From contig NZ_JAPSKE010000002.1 in assembly GCF_031177825.1 (NCBI RefSeq), forward strand, positions 62,001 to 126,000: 64,000 nt of DNA. The letters are read 5' to 3'. Below are positions 9,493 to 19,724 of this stretch, piece by piece. The stretch's first letter is position 1; every line of letters begins with the position of its first letter. This stretch comes from Paenibacillus sp. (lineage in GTDB: Bacteria > Bacillota > Bacilli > Paenibacillales > YIM-B00363). The notes beneath the pieces are model-generated. The model saw only the letters and a program-made list of their open reading frames with translations. It was not told the DNA's origin and did no database searches. The translations under genes were made by a program, and so were the position numbers.

Positions 9493-10761
9493 GTGGCGGC
9501 GATGCGCCTCGCGGCGCTCCTCGCGGCCGCTTCCCTGTTCTTCGCCGCGGGCTGCGAGTCCGCGGCCCCGGCGAAGCCGGCGCCCGAGCAGGAGCAGGCC
9601 CCCGTCGCCGAGAGCGGCGCCGGCGATGCCCCGGCGCTCGAGCCGGAGCCCGCCGAACCGCCGCCGCCGCCGCCTCCCGTGGAAGCGACGCTGGTGGCGA
9701 TCGGCGACGTCATGATGCATAAGCCGATGCTTCCCGGCGCCTACGACAAGGAGACGGATACGTACGACTTTTCCGGATTTTTCGCGCCGCTTCGTGAAGT
9801 CTTCGAGGAGGCGGATTGGGCCGTCGCGAACCTGGAGACGCCGATCGCCGGAGACGACCGGGGTTTCCCCGGTTATCCGATGTTTAACGCGCCCGTCGCG
9901 CTGGCGGATGCGCTCGTCGGCGCCGGCTTCGACGTCGTCTCGACGGCGAACAACCACTCGCTCGATCAAGGCTTCAAGGGCCTCGCCGCGACGCTCAGGA
10001 CGCTGCGCGAACGCGGGGTCGTTCCGGTCGGAACGGCGGAGACGCAGGAGGAAGCCGACGCCCTCGCGATCGTCGGGAAGAACGGCGTCGCCGGCGCGTT
10101 CCTGTCGTACACGTACGGCACGAACGGCATCCCGATTCCGAAGGACAAGCCGTTCGCCGTCAATCTGATCGACGACGCGCGAATCGCGGCGGATATCCAA
10201 CGGGCGCGGTCGGCGGGCGCCGACTTCGTGAGCGTATCCTTGCATTTCGGCAACGAATACCAACGCGAACCGAACGACGAACAACGACGGCTCGCGCGGC
10301 TCGCGATCGAATCCGGCGCGGATCTCGTTATCGGCCACCATCCGCATGTCGTGCAGCCGTACGAACGATATCGAGTCGACCATCCCGACGGTACGTCCCG
10401 CGAAGGCATCATTATGTATTCTCTCGGCAACTTCGTGTCCAACCAGTTCGGCGATTACAAAGAATACGGCGCCGTCCTCAAGGTCACGTTTCGGAAAACG
10501 TACCAAGCGGACGGCGCCGCCGTAACGACCGTCGCGGAAGTCGATGCGATTCCGACCTGGGTCCATAAATATGTAGACGGAGGCAAGACGCGCTACCGTG
10601 TATTGTCGCTGGATGAAGTAACGTTGGAAAGCGGCGATCCGCTCTTGACGCCTCGCATGAGATCCACGCTGGTCGCGAAATCCGAAGAGATGAATAGTCA
10701 CTTGGACAAGCTTGCGGCAGCCGCAGGAACGGGACAAGCCCCGGTCGCGGAAAAGGAATGA
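9493..10761 (+). CDS. CapA family lipoprotein (poly-gamma-glutamate-type, metallophosphatase-like fold)
   Basis: A 422-residue exported protein. A short signal peptide ends in the lipobox FAAGC (Cys near residue 21), followed by a Pro/Glu-rich linker to about residue 68. The CapA domain shows AIGDVMMH, NLETPI, STANNHSLD, SLHFGNEY, GHHPHVVQ and YSLGNFV. CapA proteins belong to a calcineurin-like fold and take part in poly-gamma-glutamate capsule handling, but many paralogues act elsewhere. No capB/capC is nearby, so a capsule role is not supported. GTG 9493 is used here; ATG 9502 is equally possible. Confidence 0.85.
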   Translation: MAAMRLAALLAAASLFFAAGCESAAPAKPAPEQEQAPVAESGAGDAPALEPEPAEPPPPPPPVEATLVAIGDVMMHKPMLPGAYDKETDTYDFSGFFAPLREVFEEADWAVANLETPIAGDDRGFPGYPMFNAPVALADALVGAGFDVVSTANNHSLDQGFKGLAATLRTLRERGVVPVGTAETQEEADALAIVGKNGVAGAFLSYTYGTNGIPIPKDKPFAVNLIDDARIAADIQRARSAGADFVSVSLHFGNEYQREPNDEQRRLARLAIESGADLVIGHHPHVVQPYERYRVDHPDGTSREGIIMYSLGNFVSNQFGDYKEYGAVLKVTFRKTYQADGAAVTTVAEVDAIPTWVHKYVDGGKTRYRVLSLDEVTLESGDPLLTPRMRSTLVAKSEEMNSHLDKLAAAAGTGQAPVAEKE

Positions 10762-10765
10762 CGAG

Positions 10766-11191
10766 TTACGATATCCGTTGATGCTCGATATTCGTGATTT
10801 TCCCTAACAGATAAACCAACAGTTGTTGATTGTGCGCGGAGATCCGGCTCAAGTATTCGGTCAGGAAGCTTTCCCGGATTTCCGTCCCTCGCTTGGCTTC
10901 GTCGATCCCCTTCGGGGTGACGTGGATCCAGACGATGCGGCGGTCGCGGTCGTCGCGGACGCGCTCGATCAGCTCGTTCTTCTCCATGCGATCGAGCAGC
11001 GTCGTAACGGCGGCCGGCGTCGTCGCCAAGTAATGGATCAAGTCGGAGGGTTTCATGCGATCCGCGGCGAGTACATATTCGAGAACGTTTAATTGGCTTT
11101 CGGTCAACGTCGGCGCAAGCTGCGTCTCCATATGGATCCGCAAATCCTTCGTGAGTTTGAACCAGAGCTTGGCAAACTCGTTCGTATACAT
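10766..11191 (-). CDS. MarR family transcriptional regulator
   Basis: A 141-residue winged-helix regulator (146 if an upstream ATG at 11206 is used). Recognition helix region: KPSDLIHYLATTPAAVTTLLDRMEKN; wing: RDDRDRRIVWIHVTPKG. I prefer ATG 11191 because GGGGGACGAGG precedes it, whereas no ribosome site precedes 11206. It converges on the CapA-like gene with four bases between the stop codons. No adjacent efflux or detoxification gene reveals its target. Confidence 0.88.
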   Translation of the reverse strand: MYTNEFAKLWFKLTKDLRIHMETQLAPTLTESQLNVLEYVLAADRMKPSDLIHYLATTPAAVTTLLDRMEKNELIERVRDDRDRRIVWIHVTPKGIDEAKRGTEIRESFLTEYLSRISAHNQQLLVYLLGKITNIEHQRIS

Positions 11192-11527
11192 AACCTCGTC
11201 CCCCATTCGGTTAATTTATCCAAAGTATAGCATTGTCCAAGGGAGAGCGAAAGCTTTAGCTCTTTAATATTTTAAGACATTAATCGATAAATCTCGCATG
11301 ATGGCGACCGCATACGACAGCTTTCAACACGCGTCGCCCGCGGTTGCCGTCACTCTTCCGAAGCATGGCGAAACATTTCTGAGAAAACGGGACTTCCGTC
11401 CCGGCATATGTCCTTGCCCGGTGCATAGCGAATCTCAAGTTTGTTTGCTTGCTTGCTAGCTCGTCTCCGCTCTCCCGCGTTCGCCGCCCCCCTCCGCACC
11501 GCCACGCCCAGCCGAACTGCGCCGCCG

Positions 11528-11590
11528 CTAATGCCACAATTGCGCTTAACTCTGCAAATAACGTCATATCTGACGCTATCGATCGCCCTG
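11528..11590. repeat. Two degenerate repeat units resembling the 51-bp array at 41.2 kb
   Basis: TAATGCCACAATTGCGCTTA followed by ACTCTGC, then 30 bases later TAACGTCATATCTGACGCTA. The first copy shares the core GCGCTTAACTCT with unit 1 of the array at 41201. Similarity was judged by eye. Confidence 0.35.
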
Positions 11591-11659
11591 CCCCCCCGCC
11601 GAACCCCCTTCGCGCCCGGATGAAGCTACATGGCAGTCTCGTTCGGAGATGCCTAGACG

Positions 11660-11694
11660 AAACGAAAATCCCGCAGCCGACGCCGGCTGCGGGA
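11660..11694 (-). terminator. Terminator of parE-parC
   Basis: An 11-bp GC-rich stem (CCCGCAGCCG with its complement) starts 14 bases past the parC stop. On the minus strand it is followed by TTTTCGTTTCG. Confidence 0.85.
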
Positions 11695-11708
11695 CTCGCC
11701 TTATCCGT

Positions 11709-14156
11709 TTATCCTTCGATCTTCAACGAAACCAACGCCACGACCTCGTCGCCCTTGTCCATCGAGACGACCGAGGAGCCGGTCGCGCGCAAATCGGCGA
11801 TCGGCACCGACTCCGAAGAGAAGCCGCTCGTCTTGCCCGACTTCGTCACGGCGACGAAGCCGGCGGATTCGCGAACGTATACGGCGCAAACCAAGCCGTT
11901 GCCGTTCGGCTTCACGCGCTTGCCTTCCTTGAACTCGAACGTCGCGATGCCCTTCCCGCCGCGTCCCTGCAAATTGTAGTCCGCCAGGAGCGATCGCTTC
12001 GCATACCCAAGGTCGCTAAGCACGAGCACTTCGCCTTCGTCTCCTCGTACCGGCAGAGCCGCTACGACCTCGTCGCCTTCTCGCAGCGCGATGGCTCGGA
12101 CGCCCGCCGCGACCCGGCCCATCGTATTCACTTCTTGTCCCGAGAAGCGGATACTCTGTCCCAGCTTCGTAACGACAAGAATGTCCGTCGAAGCCGGCGT
12201 GTCGAGCCATACGGCGATCACTTCGTCGCCGTCGCCGAGCTTGACGGCCGCGATCGCCGTCGTCCGGTTCGTCGCGTACTCCTTCAGCTCCGACCGTTTG
12301 ATCTGACCTCGCTTCGTCGCGAAGAGAAGCGTGCGTCCGACCTCTTGCATGTCCTTCACCGGGATGGCCGCGACGACTCGATCTTCCTTCGCGATCGGCA
12401 CGACGTTCACTAACGCCGTGCCGTTATCCTTCCACTTGTACTCCGGCACCGCGTGAACCGGGAGCACGAAGTATTGGCCCTTATCGGTGAACAGGAGCAG
12501 ATTGTCGATCGTGTTCACTTCGAGCAGCTCGCGTACGAAGTCGCCTTCCTTCAAGCCCGTATTCTCGATCTCGCCGCCGGAACGCGTGAACGACAGCTTG
12601 CTCGTCCGCTTAATGTACCCTTCGTCGGAAAGCGTCACCAATACGTCCTCCGGCGTCACCATGACCTCGAGCGACACCTTCAGCTCTTCGATTTCGTCTT
12701 GGATTTCGGAACGGCGGTCGATGCCGAATTGCTCCCGAATCTCGAGCAGCTCCTTCTTGATAACGCCGAGCAGCTTCATCTCGCTGCCGAGGATGCCGCG
12801 AAGGTGCGCGATCAGCTTGCGAACGTCGTTGAGCTCTTTCTCGATCGAAGTAATCTCAAGATTCGTAAGTCGATATAATTGCAAGGTCAGGATCGCGTCC
12901 GATTGGCGTTCGGTAAAGCCGTATTCCGCGATTAAGTTGTTTTGCGCGTCTTGCCGGTTTTTCGAGCGGCGAATCGTGGCGACGACCTCGTCCAAAATAT
13001 CGAGCGCCTTCGCGAGCCCCTCCAATACGTGTGCGCGGTCTTCCGCCTTCTCCAGATCGTGGCGGGAACGGCGCGTCACGACGTCTTTCTGATGCTCGAC
13101 GTAAGCGACGAGCATCTCCTTCAGCCCCAGCTGCTTCGGCGTCTTGTTGACGATCGCGACCATGTTGAAGTTGTAAGCGATCTGAAGGTCCGTTTTCTTC
13201 AGCAAGTACGTTAAGATGCCTTGAGCGTCGGCGTCCTTCTTCAGCTCCACGACGATGCGGAGGCCATTGCGGCCGCTCTCGTCGCGCACTTCCGCGATGC
13301 CTTCGACCTTCTTCTCGATCCGAATCGTCTCCATGGCCGTCACGAGCTTCGACTTTACGACGCCGTACGGAATTTCCGTGATGACGATCTGCTGCTTCCC
13401 TCCGCGCAAATCCTCGATCGCCGTGCGGCTGCGGATGTAGACCCGGCCGCGTCCCGTGTTGTAGGCTTCGCGGATGCCGTCGGTGCCCATGACGGTTCCG
13501 CCGGTCGGGAAGTCCGGCCCGCGGACGATGCCCATGAGGTCCTCGACGGTCGCGAACGGATCCTCGATGACCTTAATGCAGGCGTCGATGACCTCGCGGA
13601 GGTTATGCGTCGGAATTTCGGTCGCGAAGCCCGCGGAGATGCCGCTGACGCCGTTGACGAGCAGGTTCGGGTACCGGGAAGGCAGCACCGCGGGCTCCTT
13701 CGTCGTGTTGTCGAAGTTGTCCCGGAACTGGACGGTGCGCTTCTCGATATCGCGCAGCAGCTCCAGCGCGATCTTCGACAGTCGCGCCTCCGTATATCGC
13801 ATCGCGGCGGCCGGGTCGTCGTCCATCGATCCCCAGTTGCCGTGGCCGTCGATCAGCGGATGAGCCATCTTCCAAGGCTGGGCCATGCGCACCATCCCCT
13901 CGTAGATGGAGCTGTCGCCGTGCGGATGATAGTTGCCCATGACGTCGCCGACCGTCTTCGCGGATTTGCGGTACGGCTTGTCCGGCGTATTTCCGGCTTC
14001 GTACATCGCGTACAATATACGCCGTTGCACGGGCTTGAGCCCGTCGCGCACGTCGGGAATCGCGCGATCCTGAATAATATATTTCGAGTAGCGCCCGAAT
14101 CGTTCGCCGACCACCTCTTCCATCACAACCGGCATAAATTGTTCCAACGTACCCAT
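11709..14156 (-). CDS. parC: DNA topoisomerase IV subunit A
   Basis: An 815-residue type IIA topoisomerase subunit that breaks and rejoins DNA to decatenate daughter chromosomes. The catalytic Tyr is in [11 protein letters not shown] near residue 120, and the quinolone-resistance region [14 protein letters not shown] is intact with Ser in the HGDSS position. A GyrA-like C-terminal beta-pinwheel follows residue 490. It lies 26 bases downstream of parE, the usual order in Bacilli, which favours ParC over GyrA. Confidence 0.95.
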   Translation of the reverse strand: MGTLEQFMPVVMEEVVGERFGRYSKYIIQDRAIPDVRDGLKPVQRRILYAMYEAGNTPDKPYRKSAKTVGDVMGNYHPHGDSSIYEGMVRMAQPWKMAHPLIDGHGNWGSMDDDPAAAMRYTEARLSKIALELLRDIEKRTVQFRDNFDNTTKEPAVLPSRYPNLLVNGVSGISAGFATEIPTHNLREVIDACIKVIEDPFATVEDLMGIVRGPDFPTGGTVMGTDGIREAYNTGRGRVYIRSRTAIEDLRGGKQQIVITEIPYGVVKSKLVTAMETIRIEKKVEGIAEVRDESGRNGLRIVVELKKDADAQGILTYLLKKTDLQIAYNFNMVAIVNKTPKQLGLKEMLVAYVEHQKDVVTRRSRHDLEKAEDRAHVLEGLAKALDILDEVVATIRRSKNRQDAQNNLIAEYGFTERQSDAILTLQLYRLTNLEITSIEKELNDVRKLIAHLRGILGSEMKLLGVIKKELLEIREQFGIDRRSEIQDEIEELKVSLEVMVTPEDVLVTLSDEGYIKRTSKLSFTRSGGEIENTGLKEGDFVRELLEVNTIDNLLLFTDKGQYFVLPVHAVPEYKWKDNGTALVNVVPIAKEDRVVAAIPVKDMQEVGRTLLFATKRGQIKRSELKEYATNRTTAIAAVKLGDGDEVIAVWLDTPASTDILVVTKLGQSIRFSGQEVNTMGRVAAGVRAIALREGDEVVAALPVRGDEGEVLVLSDLGYAKRSLLADYNLQGRGGKGIATFEFKEGKRVKPNGNGLVCAVYVRESAGFVAVTKSGKTSGFSSESVPIADLRATGSSVVSMDKGDEVVALVSLKIEG

Positions 14157-14182
14157 CGGCTATCACCCTGTCCTAAGCTGAT

Positions 14183-16171
14183 CTATTCTTCATACTCCGT
14201 AAAGTCCACGTTTTCGATAATCCAACGCTTCCGCGGGTCGACCTTGTCGCCCATGAGCGTCGACACGCGCCGCTCCGCCTTCGCGGCGTCTTCGATCAAC
14301 ACCTTAAACAGCACGCGAGACTCGGGATCCATCGTCGTCTCCCAGAGCTGCTCCGGGTTCATCTCGCCGAGACCCTTGTAGCGCTGCAGCTCGATGTTTT
14401 TCCCGCCCATCTCCTTGGATACGGTGGCGAGCTCCTCGTCGGAGTAGACGTATTTCATCTTCGTTTCGCCGCGGCCGCCCTTCCGGGTTACCTTGTATAA
14501 CGGCGGACGCGCGATATATACCATGCCCTCGTCGATCAACGGCTTCATGTACCGATAGAAGAACGTCAGCAGCAGCACTTGGATATGCGCGCCGTCCGTA
14601 TCGGCATCGGTCATGATGATGATCTTGCCGTAATTCGCTTCCTCGGGTTCCACTTCGGAGCCGACGCCGGCGCCGATGGCGGCGATGATCATGCGATACT
14701 CTTCGTTCTTCATGATGTCGCCGAGCTTCGCTTTTTCCGGATTCATCGGCTTTCCGCGCAGCGGCAGGATCGCCTGATGGCGCGAGTCTCGCCCTTGCTT
14801 CGCGGAGCCGCCGGCGGAGTCGCCTTCGACGATGAACAGCTCGTTGCGCATCCGATCCTTCGATTGCGCGGGCGTCAGCTTGCCGCCGAAGTTGCTGCCT
14901 TCGCCCTTGCCCCTCTTGCCGCTTCGAACGTCCTCCCGCGCCTTCCTCGCCGCTTCCCGCGCTTTCGCCGCCTGCACCGCTTTCTTCACGAGCATCTGTC
15001 CGACCTGCGGATTTTCCTCGACGAACACCGCCAGCTTGTCCGCGACGATCGAGTCGACCGCGCCGCGCGCCGATGCGCTGCCGAGCTGATCCTTCGTCTG
15101 TCCGACGAATTCCACCTCGCCCATCTTCACGTTGATGACGCACATCATGCCCTCGCGAAGATCGTTGCCTTCGAGGTTCTTTTCCTTCTCCTTCAGCAAT
15201 CCGGTTTTCCGGGCGTATTCGTTCATGATGCGCGTGTACGCCGTCTTAAAGCCGGTTTCGTGCGTACCGCCGCCCCGCGTCGGAATCGAGTTGACGAACG
15301 ACGCGATCGTCTCGGTGTAGCCGTCGTTGTATTGGAACGCGACTTCGACTTCGATATCGTCTTTCTCGCCGGAAAAATGAATGCAATCGTGCAGCACGGT
15401 CTTATCTTCGTTCAAATAGCGCACGAACTCGCTCGCGCCGCCCGCGTACTCGTAAGTGACTTCATTGCCGGAGCGTTCGTCCTTCAGGTAAATCTTGAGG
15501 CCGGAGTTCAGGAACGCCAGCTCCTGCAGACGCTCGGACAACGTATCGTAGTTGATGGTCACGTTACCGTGGAACACGCGCGCGTCCGGCTTGAACGTAA
15601 CCTTCGTGCCGGTCCGTCTCGTCGTCCCGACGACTTCGAGACCGGTGACGGGCTCCCCGACGTGTTCTTTGCCGTCCGGGTCGACCCAATATTCGAACCG
15701 CATCTTATGAATTTTCCCGTCGCGGTGGATCTCCACTTCGAGCCACTCGGACAGCGCGTTCGTCACCGATGCGCCGACGCCGTGCAGACCGCCGGATTTC
15801 TTGTATCCGCCGCCGCCGAACTTGCCTCCGGCATGAAGCACCGTATAGACGACTTGCGGCGTCGGCACGCCGGTCTTATGCATGCCGGTCGGAATGCCGC
15901 GGCCATTGTCTTCGACGGTGACCGAGTTGTTCTTATGGATCGTTACCGCGATCCGGTTCGCGAACTTCGCCAGATGCTCGTCCACCGCGTTGTCGACGAT
16001 CTCCCAAATCAAGTGATGCAATCCGGACGTCGTCGTACTGCCGATGTACATCCCCGGCCGCTTCCGAACCGCGGTTAAGCCTTCCAGTACTTGTATATCG
16101 TCCGCGTCGTACCCCGTAGTCTCGGGCGACGTCTGAGGCGCGTCCGCGAACAGATCGATTTGATCGGCCAT
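14183..16171 (-). CDS. parE: DNA topoisomerase IV subunit B
   Basis: A 662-residue GHKL ATPase subunit. The ATP site comprises EIVDNAVDEHLA, NGRGIPTG and GGLHGVGASVTNALS; the TOPRIM region includes VEGDSAGGSAKQGRD and MTDADTDGAHI for metal binding. It works with ParC in ATP-driven decatenation. GGGGGAAC lies ahead of ATG 16171. The pairing with parC and the absence of nearby recF/gyrA support ParE over GyrB. Confidence 0.95.
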   Translation of the reverse strand: MADQIDLFADAPQTSPETTGYDADDIQVLEGLTAVRKRPGMYIGSTTTSGLHHLIWEIVDNAVDEHLAKFANRIAVTIHKNNSVTVEDNGRGIPTGMHKTGVPTPQVVYTVLHAGGKFGGGGYKKSGGLHGVGASVTNALSEWLEVEIHRDGKIHKMRFEYWVDPDGKEHVGEPVTGLEVVGTTRRTGTKVTFKPDARVFHGNVTINYDTLSERLQELAFLNSGLKIYLKDERSGNEVTYEYAGGASEFVRYLNEDKTVLHDCIHFSGEKDDIEVEVAFQYNDGYTETIASFVNSIPTRGGGTHETGFKTAYTRIMNEYARKTGLLKEKEKNLEGNDLREGMMCVINVKMGEVEFVGQTKDQLGSASARGAVDSIVADKLAVFVEENPQVGQMLVKKAVQAAKAREAARKAREDVRSGKRGKGEGSNFGGKLTPAQSKDRMRNELFIVEGDSAGGSAKQGRDSRHQAILPLRGKPMNPEKAKLGDIMKNEEYRMIIAAIGAGVGSEVEPEEANYGKIIIMTDADTDGAHIQVLLLTFFYRYMKPLIDEGMVYIARPPLYKVTRKGGRGETKMKYVYSDEELATVSKEMGGKNIELQRYKGLGEMNPEQLWETTMDPESRVLFKVLIEDAAKAERRVSTLMGDKVDPRKRWIIENVDFTEYEE

Positions 16172-16217
16172 GCTGTTCCCCCTAACGATCTCGAAAGCAA
16201 CACAATTCTGCCTTATT

Positions 16218-17210
16218 TTAGTTCAAAACGTCCCTTCTCGTAAACACTCCGAATGAAATGATCGCGGAGACGAGCGCGGTGACGGTCAGAACGGTCAGAG
16301 AAAACTGCAGCGTCATCCCCGGCACGGGCGGCATCTGGCCCGCCAAATACGTCGCCGTATTCAAGTTGACCATGAAAAAGTATTTCGCCTGCTCCCAGTT
16401 CGACGCCATGCTCGCGAGAATCGATCCCGCGATCAAGAGCGCCAGCATGATGCCCATTCCCGCGGCGGTGCTTCGTACGAGGACGGACACCATTAAGCTG
16501 AGCGCGGCGACGACCAAGCAGGAAAACCAGACGAGTCCGAGCACCATGAGCACATAGAGCCATTGCTCTACCGTATGCGCGTTCGTCGTGTCGATGCCCC
16601 CGGCCGTGACCGAGAAGCCGGTGAGCACCGGGACGCGCCAGCCGGCGTAACCGAACGCCGCGCCGGAGATCATGTACGACAGCAGCGCCGTCGCCAACAC
16701 CGTCAACGTCACGTACACGACGAGCGCCGCGTATTTGCTGGCGAGCACCTTCCACCGTTTCACCGGACGGGTGAGCAGCAGCTTGATCGTCCCCTGCGCA
16801 TGCTCGGAGGAGACGAGATCCGCCGCGATGACCATGACCATGAGCGGCAGGAATAAGCCGATAGCGTTTTCCGCGAATTGCTTCGTGAACGTTACGCCGC
16901 TGGGCGCATTCGGGTCGATATCGTGGTCGAGGTGGAATTGGAGCCGCTGCACCTCCACCCGAAGCGTCTGCTTCCACTCTTCCGGTATTCGCGCGCTGCC
17001 TAGACGGTTGTTGTAGTCGTTGATTTGCGTCTCCGCGCGAATCCGCCAATCGTCGGTGCCGCTCTGGGCGCGGAACGTATCCGCCGCCTTCCACTGCGCG
17101 TACGTAAAAATCGGTATAAGGACGGCCAATATGACGACGATGACGAAAAACCGCTTCTTTCGCCATACTTTCATCGTCTCGTTGCGAACGAGCGGCATTA
17201 GGCTAGTCAA
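16218..17210 (-). CDS. ABC-2 type transporter permease
   Basis: A 330-residue membrane protein. One N-terminal segment follows KVWRKKRFF, then a soluble loop of about 80 residues, then five more hydrophobic segments, the layout of ABC-2 permeases. Its start overlaps the end of the ATPase gene by eight bases, so the two form one transporter. Substrate unknown. The final residues end just upstream of parE. Confidence 0.88.
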   Translation of the reverse strand: MTSLMPLVRNETMKVWRKKRFFVIVVILAVLIPIFTYAQWKAADTFRAQSGTDDWRIRAETQINDYNNRLGSARIPEEWKQTLRVEVQRLQFHLDHDIDPNAPSGVTFTKQFAENAIGLFLPLMVMVIAADLVSSEHAQGTIKLLLTRPVKRWKVLASKYAALVVYVTLTVLATALLSYMISGAAFGYAGWRVPVLTGFSVTAGGIDTTNAHTVEQWLYVLMVLGLVWFSCLVVAALSLMVSVLVRSTAAGMGIMLALLIAGSILASMASNWEQAKYFFMVNLNTATYLAGQMPPVPGMTLQFSLTVLTVTALVSAIISFGVFTRRDVLN

Positions 17211-18135
17211 TGGCGTCCCCCTCCGTCAGCTCCAAAAACAAATCCTCGAGCGCCGGTTGACGGATCTCGATCCCGCGCACCTCGACGCCGGCGTCGAGCA
17301 GCCTCCGGTTCCACCGAGCCGCCGCCTCCCGCGCCATGCGCACCGACACCGTCCCGGCTTCGTCCAGTCTCGCCTCTCCGGCTTCGGATAACAACGCGAG
17401 CGCCCGATCCGCGGGCGACGCCGTCCATAGTACCGTCTCCGTCGAACGGGCGAGCAGCTTGTCCACGCGGTCGACGGCGAGCAGGCGGCCCTTGGATAAG
17501 ATGCCGACGCGGTCGCACATGAGCTCGATCTCGCTCAGCAGATGGCTCGACACGAAGACGCTCACCCCTTGCTCCGCGAGGCCGCGGATGAACGCGCGCA
17601 GCTCCTTGATGCCTTGCGGGTCGAGCCCGTTCGTCGGCTCGTCCAGAATGAGCAGCTTCGGCCGTCCGAGCAGCGCCTGAGCGATGCCGAGACGCTGACG
17701 CATCCCGAGACTGTACGTTTTCACCTTGTCGTGAATCCGCGCATCCAAGCCGACGAGCGCGGCGACTTCGACGATTCTTTCCGCGCCGACGCCGGGAAGC
17801 ATCGCCGCGAAATGTTCTAGGTTTTCCCAACCGGTCATGTACGGATACATTTCCGGGTTTTCCACGATGCACCCGACCTTCGCGAGCGCTTCGTCGTGCT
17901 CGCGCCGGATGTCCTTGCCGTCGTACAGCACTTGCCCTTCCGTCGGCCGAATCAGGTCGACCAACATCCGGATCGTCGTCGTCTTCCCCGATCCGTTCGG
18001 TCCGAGGAAGCCGAATACTTCCCCGCCGTATACGTCGAACGAGAGGCCCTGAATGATGTCCCTGCCGCCGATCCGCTTCTTCAGTCCGCGCACGGTCAAT
18101 ACCGGCGCCGCGTTCGCGTCCTTCCGTTCCGTCAT
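17203..18135 (-). CDS. ABC transporter ATP-binding protein
   Basis: A 310-residue ATPase: Walker A GPNGSGKTTT near residue 40, signature YSLGMRQRLGIAQAL, Walker B LLILDEPTNGLDP and H-loop SSHLL. The C-terminal extension of about 80 residues is typical of partners of ABC-2 permeases. The stop codon lies inside the start of the permease gene. A GDSL hydrolase gene ends nine bases upstream, so three genes probably share one transcript. Confidence 0.92.
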   Translation of the reverse strand: MTERKDANAAPVLTVRGLKKRIGGRDIIQGLSFDVYGGEVFGFLGPNGSGKTTTIRMLVDLIRPTEGQVLYDGKDIRREHDEALAKVGCIVENPEMYPYMTGWENLEHFAAMLPGVGAERIVEVAALVGLDARIHDKVKTYSLGMRQRLGIAQALLGRPKLLILDEPTNGLDPQGIKELRAFIRGLAEQGVSVFVSSHLLSEIELMCDRVGILSKGRLLAVDRVDKLLARSTETVLWTASPADRALALLSEAGEARLDEAGTVSVRMAREAAARWNRRLLDAGVEVRGIEIRQPALEDLFLELTEGDAID

Positions 18136-18144
18136 GGCTGCCCC

Positions 18145-18924
18145 CTACTTCATCAGCTGCGCCAACCGCTCGGCGATTCTGGCGTATCCTTCGTCGTTCG
18201 GGTGATAGCGGTCCGATGAGAGAAACCGCCCGCCCCCGTGTTGAAACAGATCGAACGTCGGCACGAACGTCGCGTTCGGCAGCGGCGTAAGCGCTTCGAA
18301 GACGGCGGCGTTCCAAGCCTGGACCGCAAGCGACGTCCCCTCGATCTCCGCGTATTCGATGAACGGGTTATATAAGCCTATGTAGTAGATATGAGCCTTG
18401 GGGGTAATGTCCCTTATTGTAGCCAAAATTTCTCGAATATGCGCCTGCGTCTCCGGAATGTTCTCCTCGAACGCCTCGACGTCGATCTCGTCGCCGAGCC
18501 GCACGAGATCGTTCCCGCCGGCCGTCATCAGGACGATGTCCGCGCGGCGCAGCGCTTCCGCGATTCCCTCGCGGTCCTTCAAATCGGCCGTCACCTGCTC
18601 CGTCGTGTACCCGTTCACCGCGAAATTGCCCACGACATGCGCCGGGACGTCCGCCTGTTCTTCGAGCAGGGCGCGTAAGCGGCCGACATAGCCTTGCCCC
18701 GTCGAATCGCCGTAGCCGAACGTCAGCGAGTCGCCCAACGCGACGATCTCGAGGCTGTTCTCGCCTTCGAACGGCGCTTCTTCCCGCGCGTCGGCGACGG
18801 GGCGGATCAACCCGTGAGGAGCGACGACCGTCTTGACGGCGTATGCGAAGCCCGCGACGAACAGCAGCGTGAACGAAACGGAGACGGCGGCGATCGCCCT
18901 CCATAGCCATCTAGAACGTTGCAT
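18145..18924 (-). CDS. SGNH/GDSL hydrolase, membrane-anchored or secreted
   Basis: A 259-residue esterase-type protein. A hydrophobic N-terminus (residues 8-30) is followed by block I ALGDSLTFGYG (Ser near 65), block III GGND and block V DRYHPNDEGY (Asp/His). These are the Ser, Asn and His of an SGNH active site. Substrates range from lipids to acetylated cell-wall sugars and cannot be told here. It precedes the ABC transporter genes by nine bases. Confidence 0.9.
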   Translation of the reverse strand: MQRSRWLWRAIAAVSVSFTLLFVAGFAYAVKTVVAPHGLIRPVADAREEAPFEGENSLEIVALGDSLTFGYGDSTGQGYVGRLRALLEEQADVPAHVVGNFAVNGYTTEQVTADLKDREGIAEALRRADIVLMTAGGNDLVRLGDEIDVEAFEENIPETQAHIREILATIRDITPKAHIYYIGLYNPFIEYAEIEGTSLAVQAWNAAVFEALTPLPNATFVPTFDLFQHGGGRFLSSDRYHPNDEGYARIAERLAQLMK

Positions 18925-19010
18925 GCAGGGTTATCCCCCTTTTCCGTCGATGGGTTTACTTCAAGAGTAAGCAATTTATTGCCCTTAAGCAAATTTTGAT
19001 CCGAAACGCG

Positions 19011-19607
19011 TCACTGCAGCTTCGGATCCACGCGCTTCGTATGGCCGTCCTCGAGCGTCTCTCGGAAGAGCGGGGGCGGCTCCGAACTGCCGTCCCGCGT
19101 CCGCACGGTTTCAAAGTAGGCGTCGAGCTCCTCGCGCAGCGTCGCTCGCGTCAACGGGCGATGCTCGGGCTTGGGCAGAATGCCGATTTGCCCGTTCGGC
19201 TCGAGCGTCGCGACCTCGATCTCCGCGAAGCTTCCGTATCCGGACTGGCGCAATCGCATCTCCAGTTGATCGACGGTGATGCGAAGGCGGCGCAGCTTCG
19301 CCTCGTCCAGCTTCCCGTTCACGACGACGGGCATCGACTTGCCGCCCAGCAATTTTTCCAGCCAAGGGAACCGAAGCTGCAGCCGTTCGACCGCGATCAA
19401 CAACAGCACGATGATGAACGCGCTGCCGATCGTCTTCCAGAGGCTCTTATCGATGAACGGCTGGATGATGATGGAACCGATCGAGATCATGATGACCGTG
19501 GTCGGGATCGTCATCTGCGCGATCGACTTCCGGCCGACGAGGCGCAGCAGGACGAATCCGGTTAAAGTCATGAGCGCCGCCATCCAAATCCAATCCGTAC
19601 CTTTCAT
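19011..19607 (-). CDS. DUF421 (YetF-like) membrane protein
   Basis: A 198-residue protein with three N-terminal membrane segments (residues about 8-75) followed by a soluble DUF421 domain containing LGGKSMPVVVNGKLD and LRRLRITVDQLEMRLRQSGY. Relatives in Bacillus (YetF, YrbG, YkjA) are membrane proteins of poorly known function, some tied to spores or germination. Divergent from the ferritin gene. The family assignment is firm; the function is not. Confidence 0.88.
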   Translation of the reverse strand: MKGTDWIWMAALMTLTGFVLLRLVGRKSIAQMTIPTTVIMISIGSIIIQPFIDKSLWKTIGSAFIIVLLLIAVERLQLRFPWLEKLLGGKSMPVVVNGKLDEAKLRRLRITVDQLEMRLRQSGYGSFAEIEVATLEPNGQIGILPKPEHRPLTRATLREELDAYFETVRTRDGSSEPPPLFRETLEDGHTKRVDPKLQ

Positions 19608-19666
19608 GGCGAATTCCTCCTCTTCCTTCGTGATTGTTAATACGTTGCCCCGAACCTTACCGTTTT

Positions 19667-19696
19667 TTGCAAGACGGCGCCCGCATCGTGTACAAT
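19667..19696 (+). promoter_or_regulatory. Candidate sigma-A promoter of the ferritin gene
   Basis: TTGCAA and TACAAT with 18 bases between, 28 bases upstream of the ferritin start codon. Confidence 0.6.
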
Positions 19697-19724
19697 GATT
19701 ACCAAAACCGGGGAGGCGAACCTC

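Larger units (their letters stand above)
11207..11708. other. Gene-free stretch between marR-like gene and parC
   Basis: About 500 bases without a convincing gene. It contains the promoter region of the MarR gene (AT-rich, 11207-11280), two degenerate GCGCTTA/CTCTGC-type repeat units near 11528-11590, and the parC terminator at 11660-11694. Several short open frames cross it on both strands, but none has a ribosome site with a recognisable product. Confidence 0.5.

Noticed and set aside
11280..11567. 95-residue minus-strand frame in the spacer before parC
   Set aside because: No ribosome site, mixed composition, no family resemblance, and it contains the degenerate repeat units.
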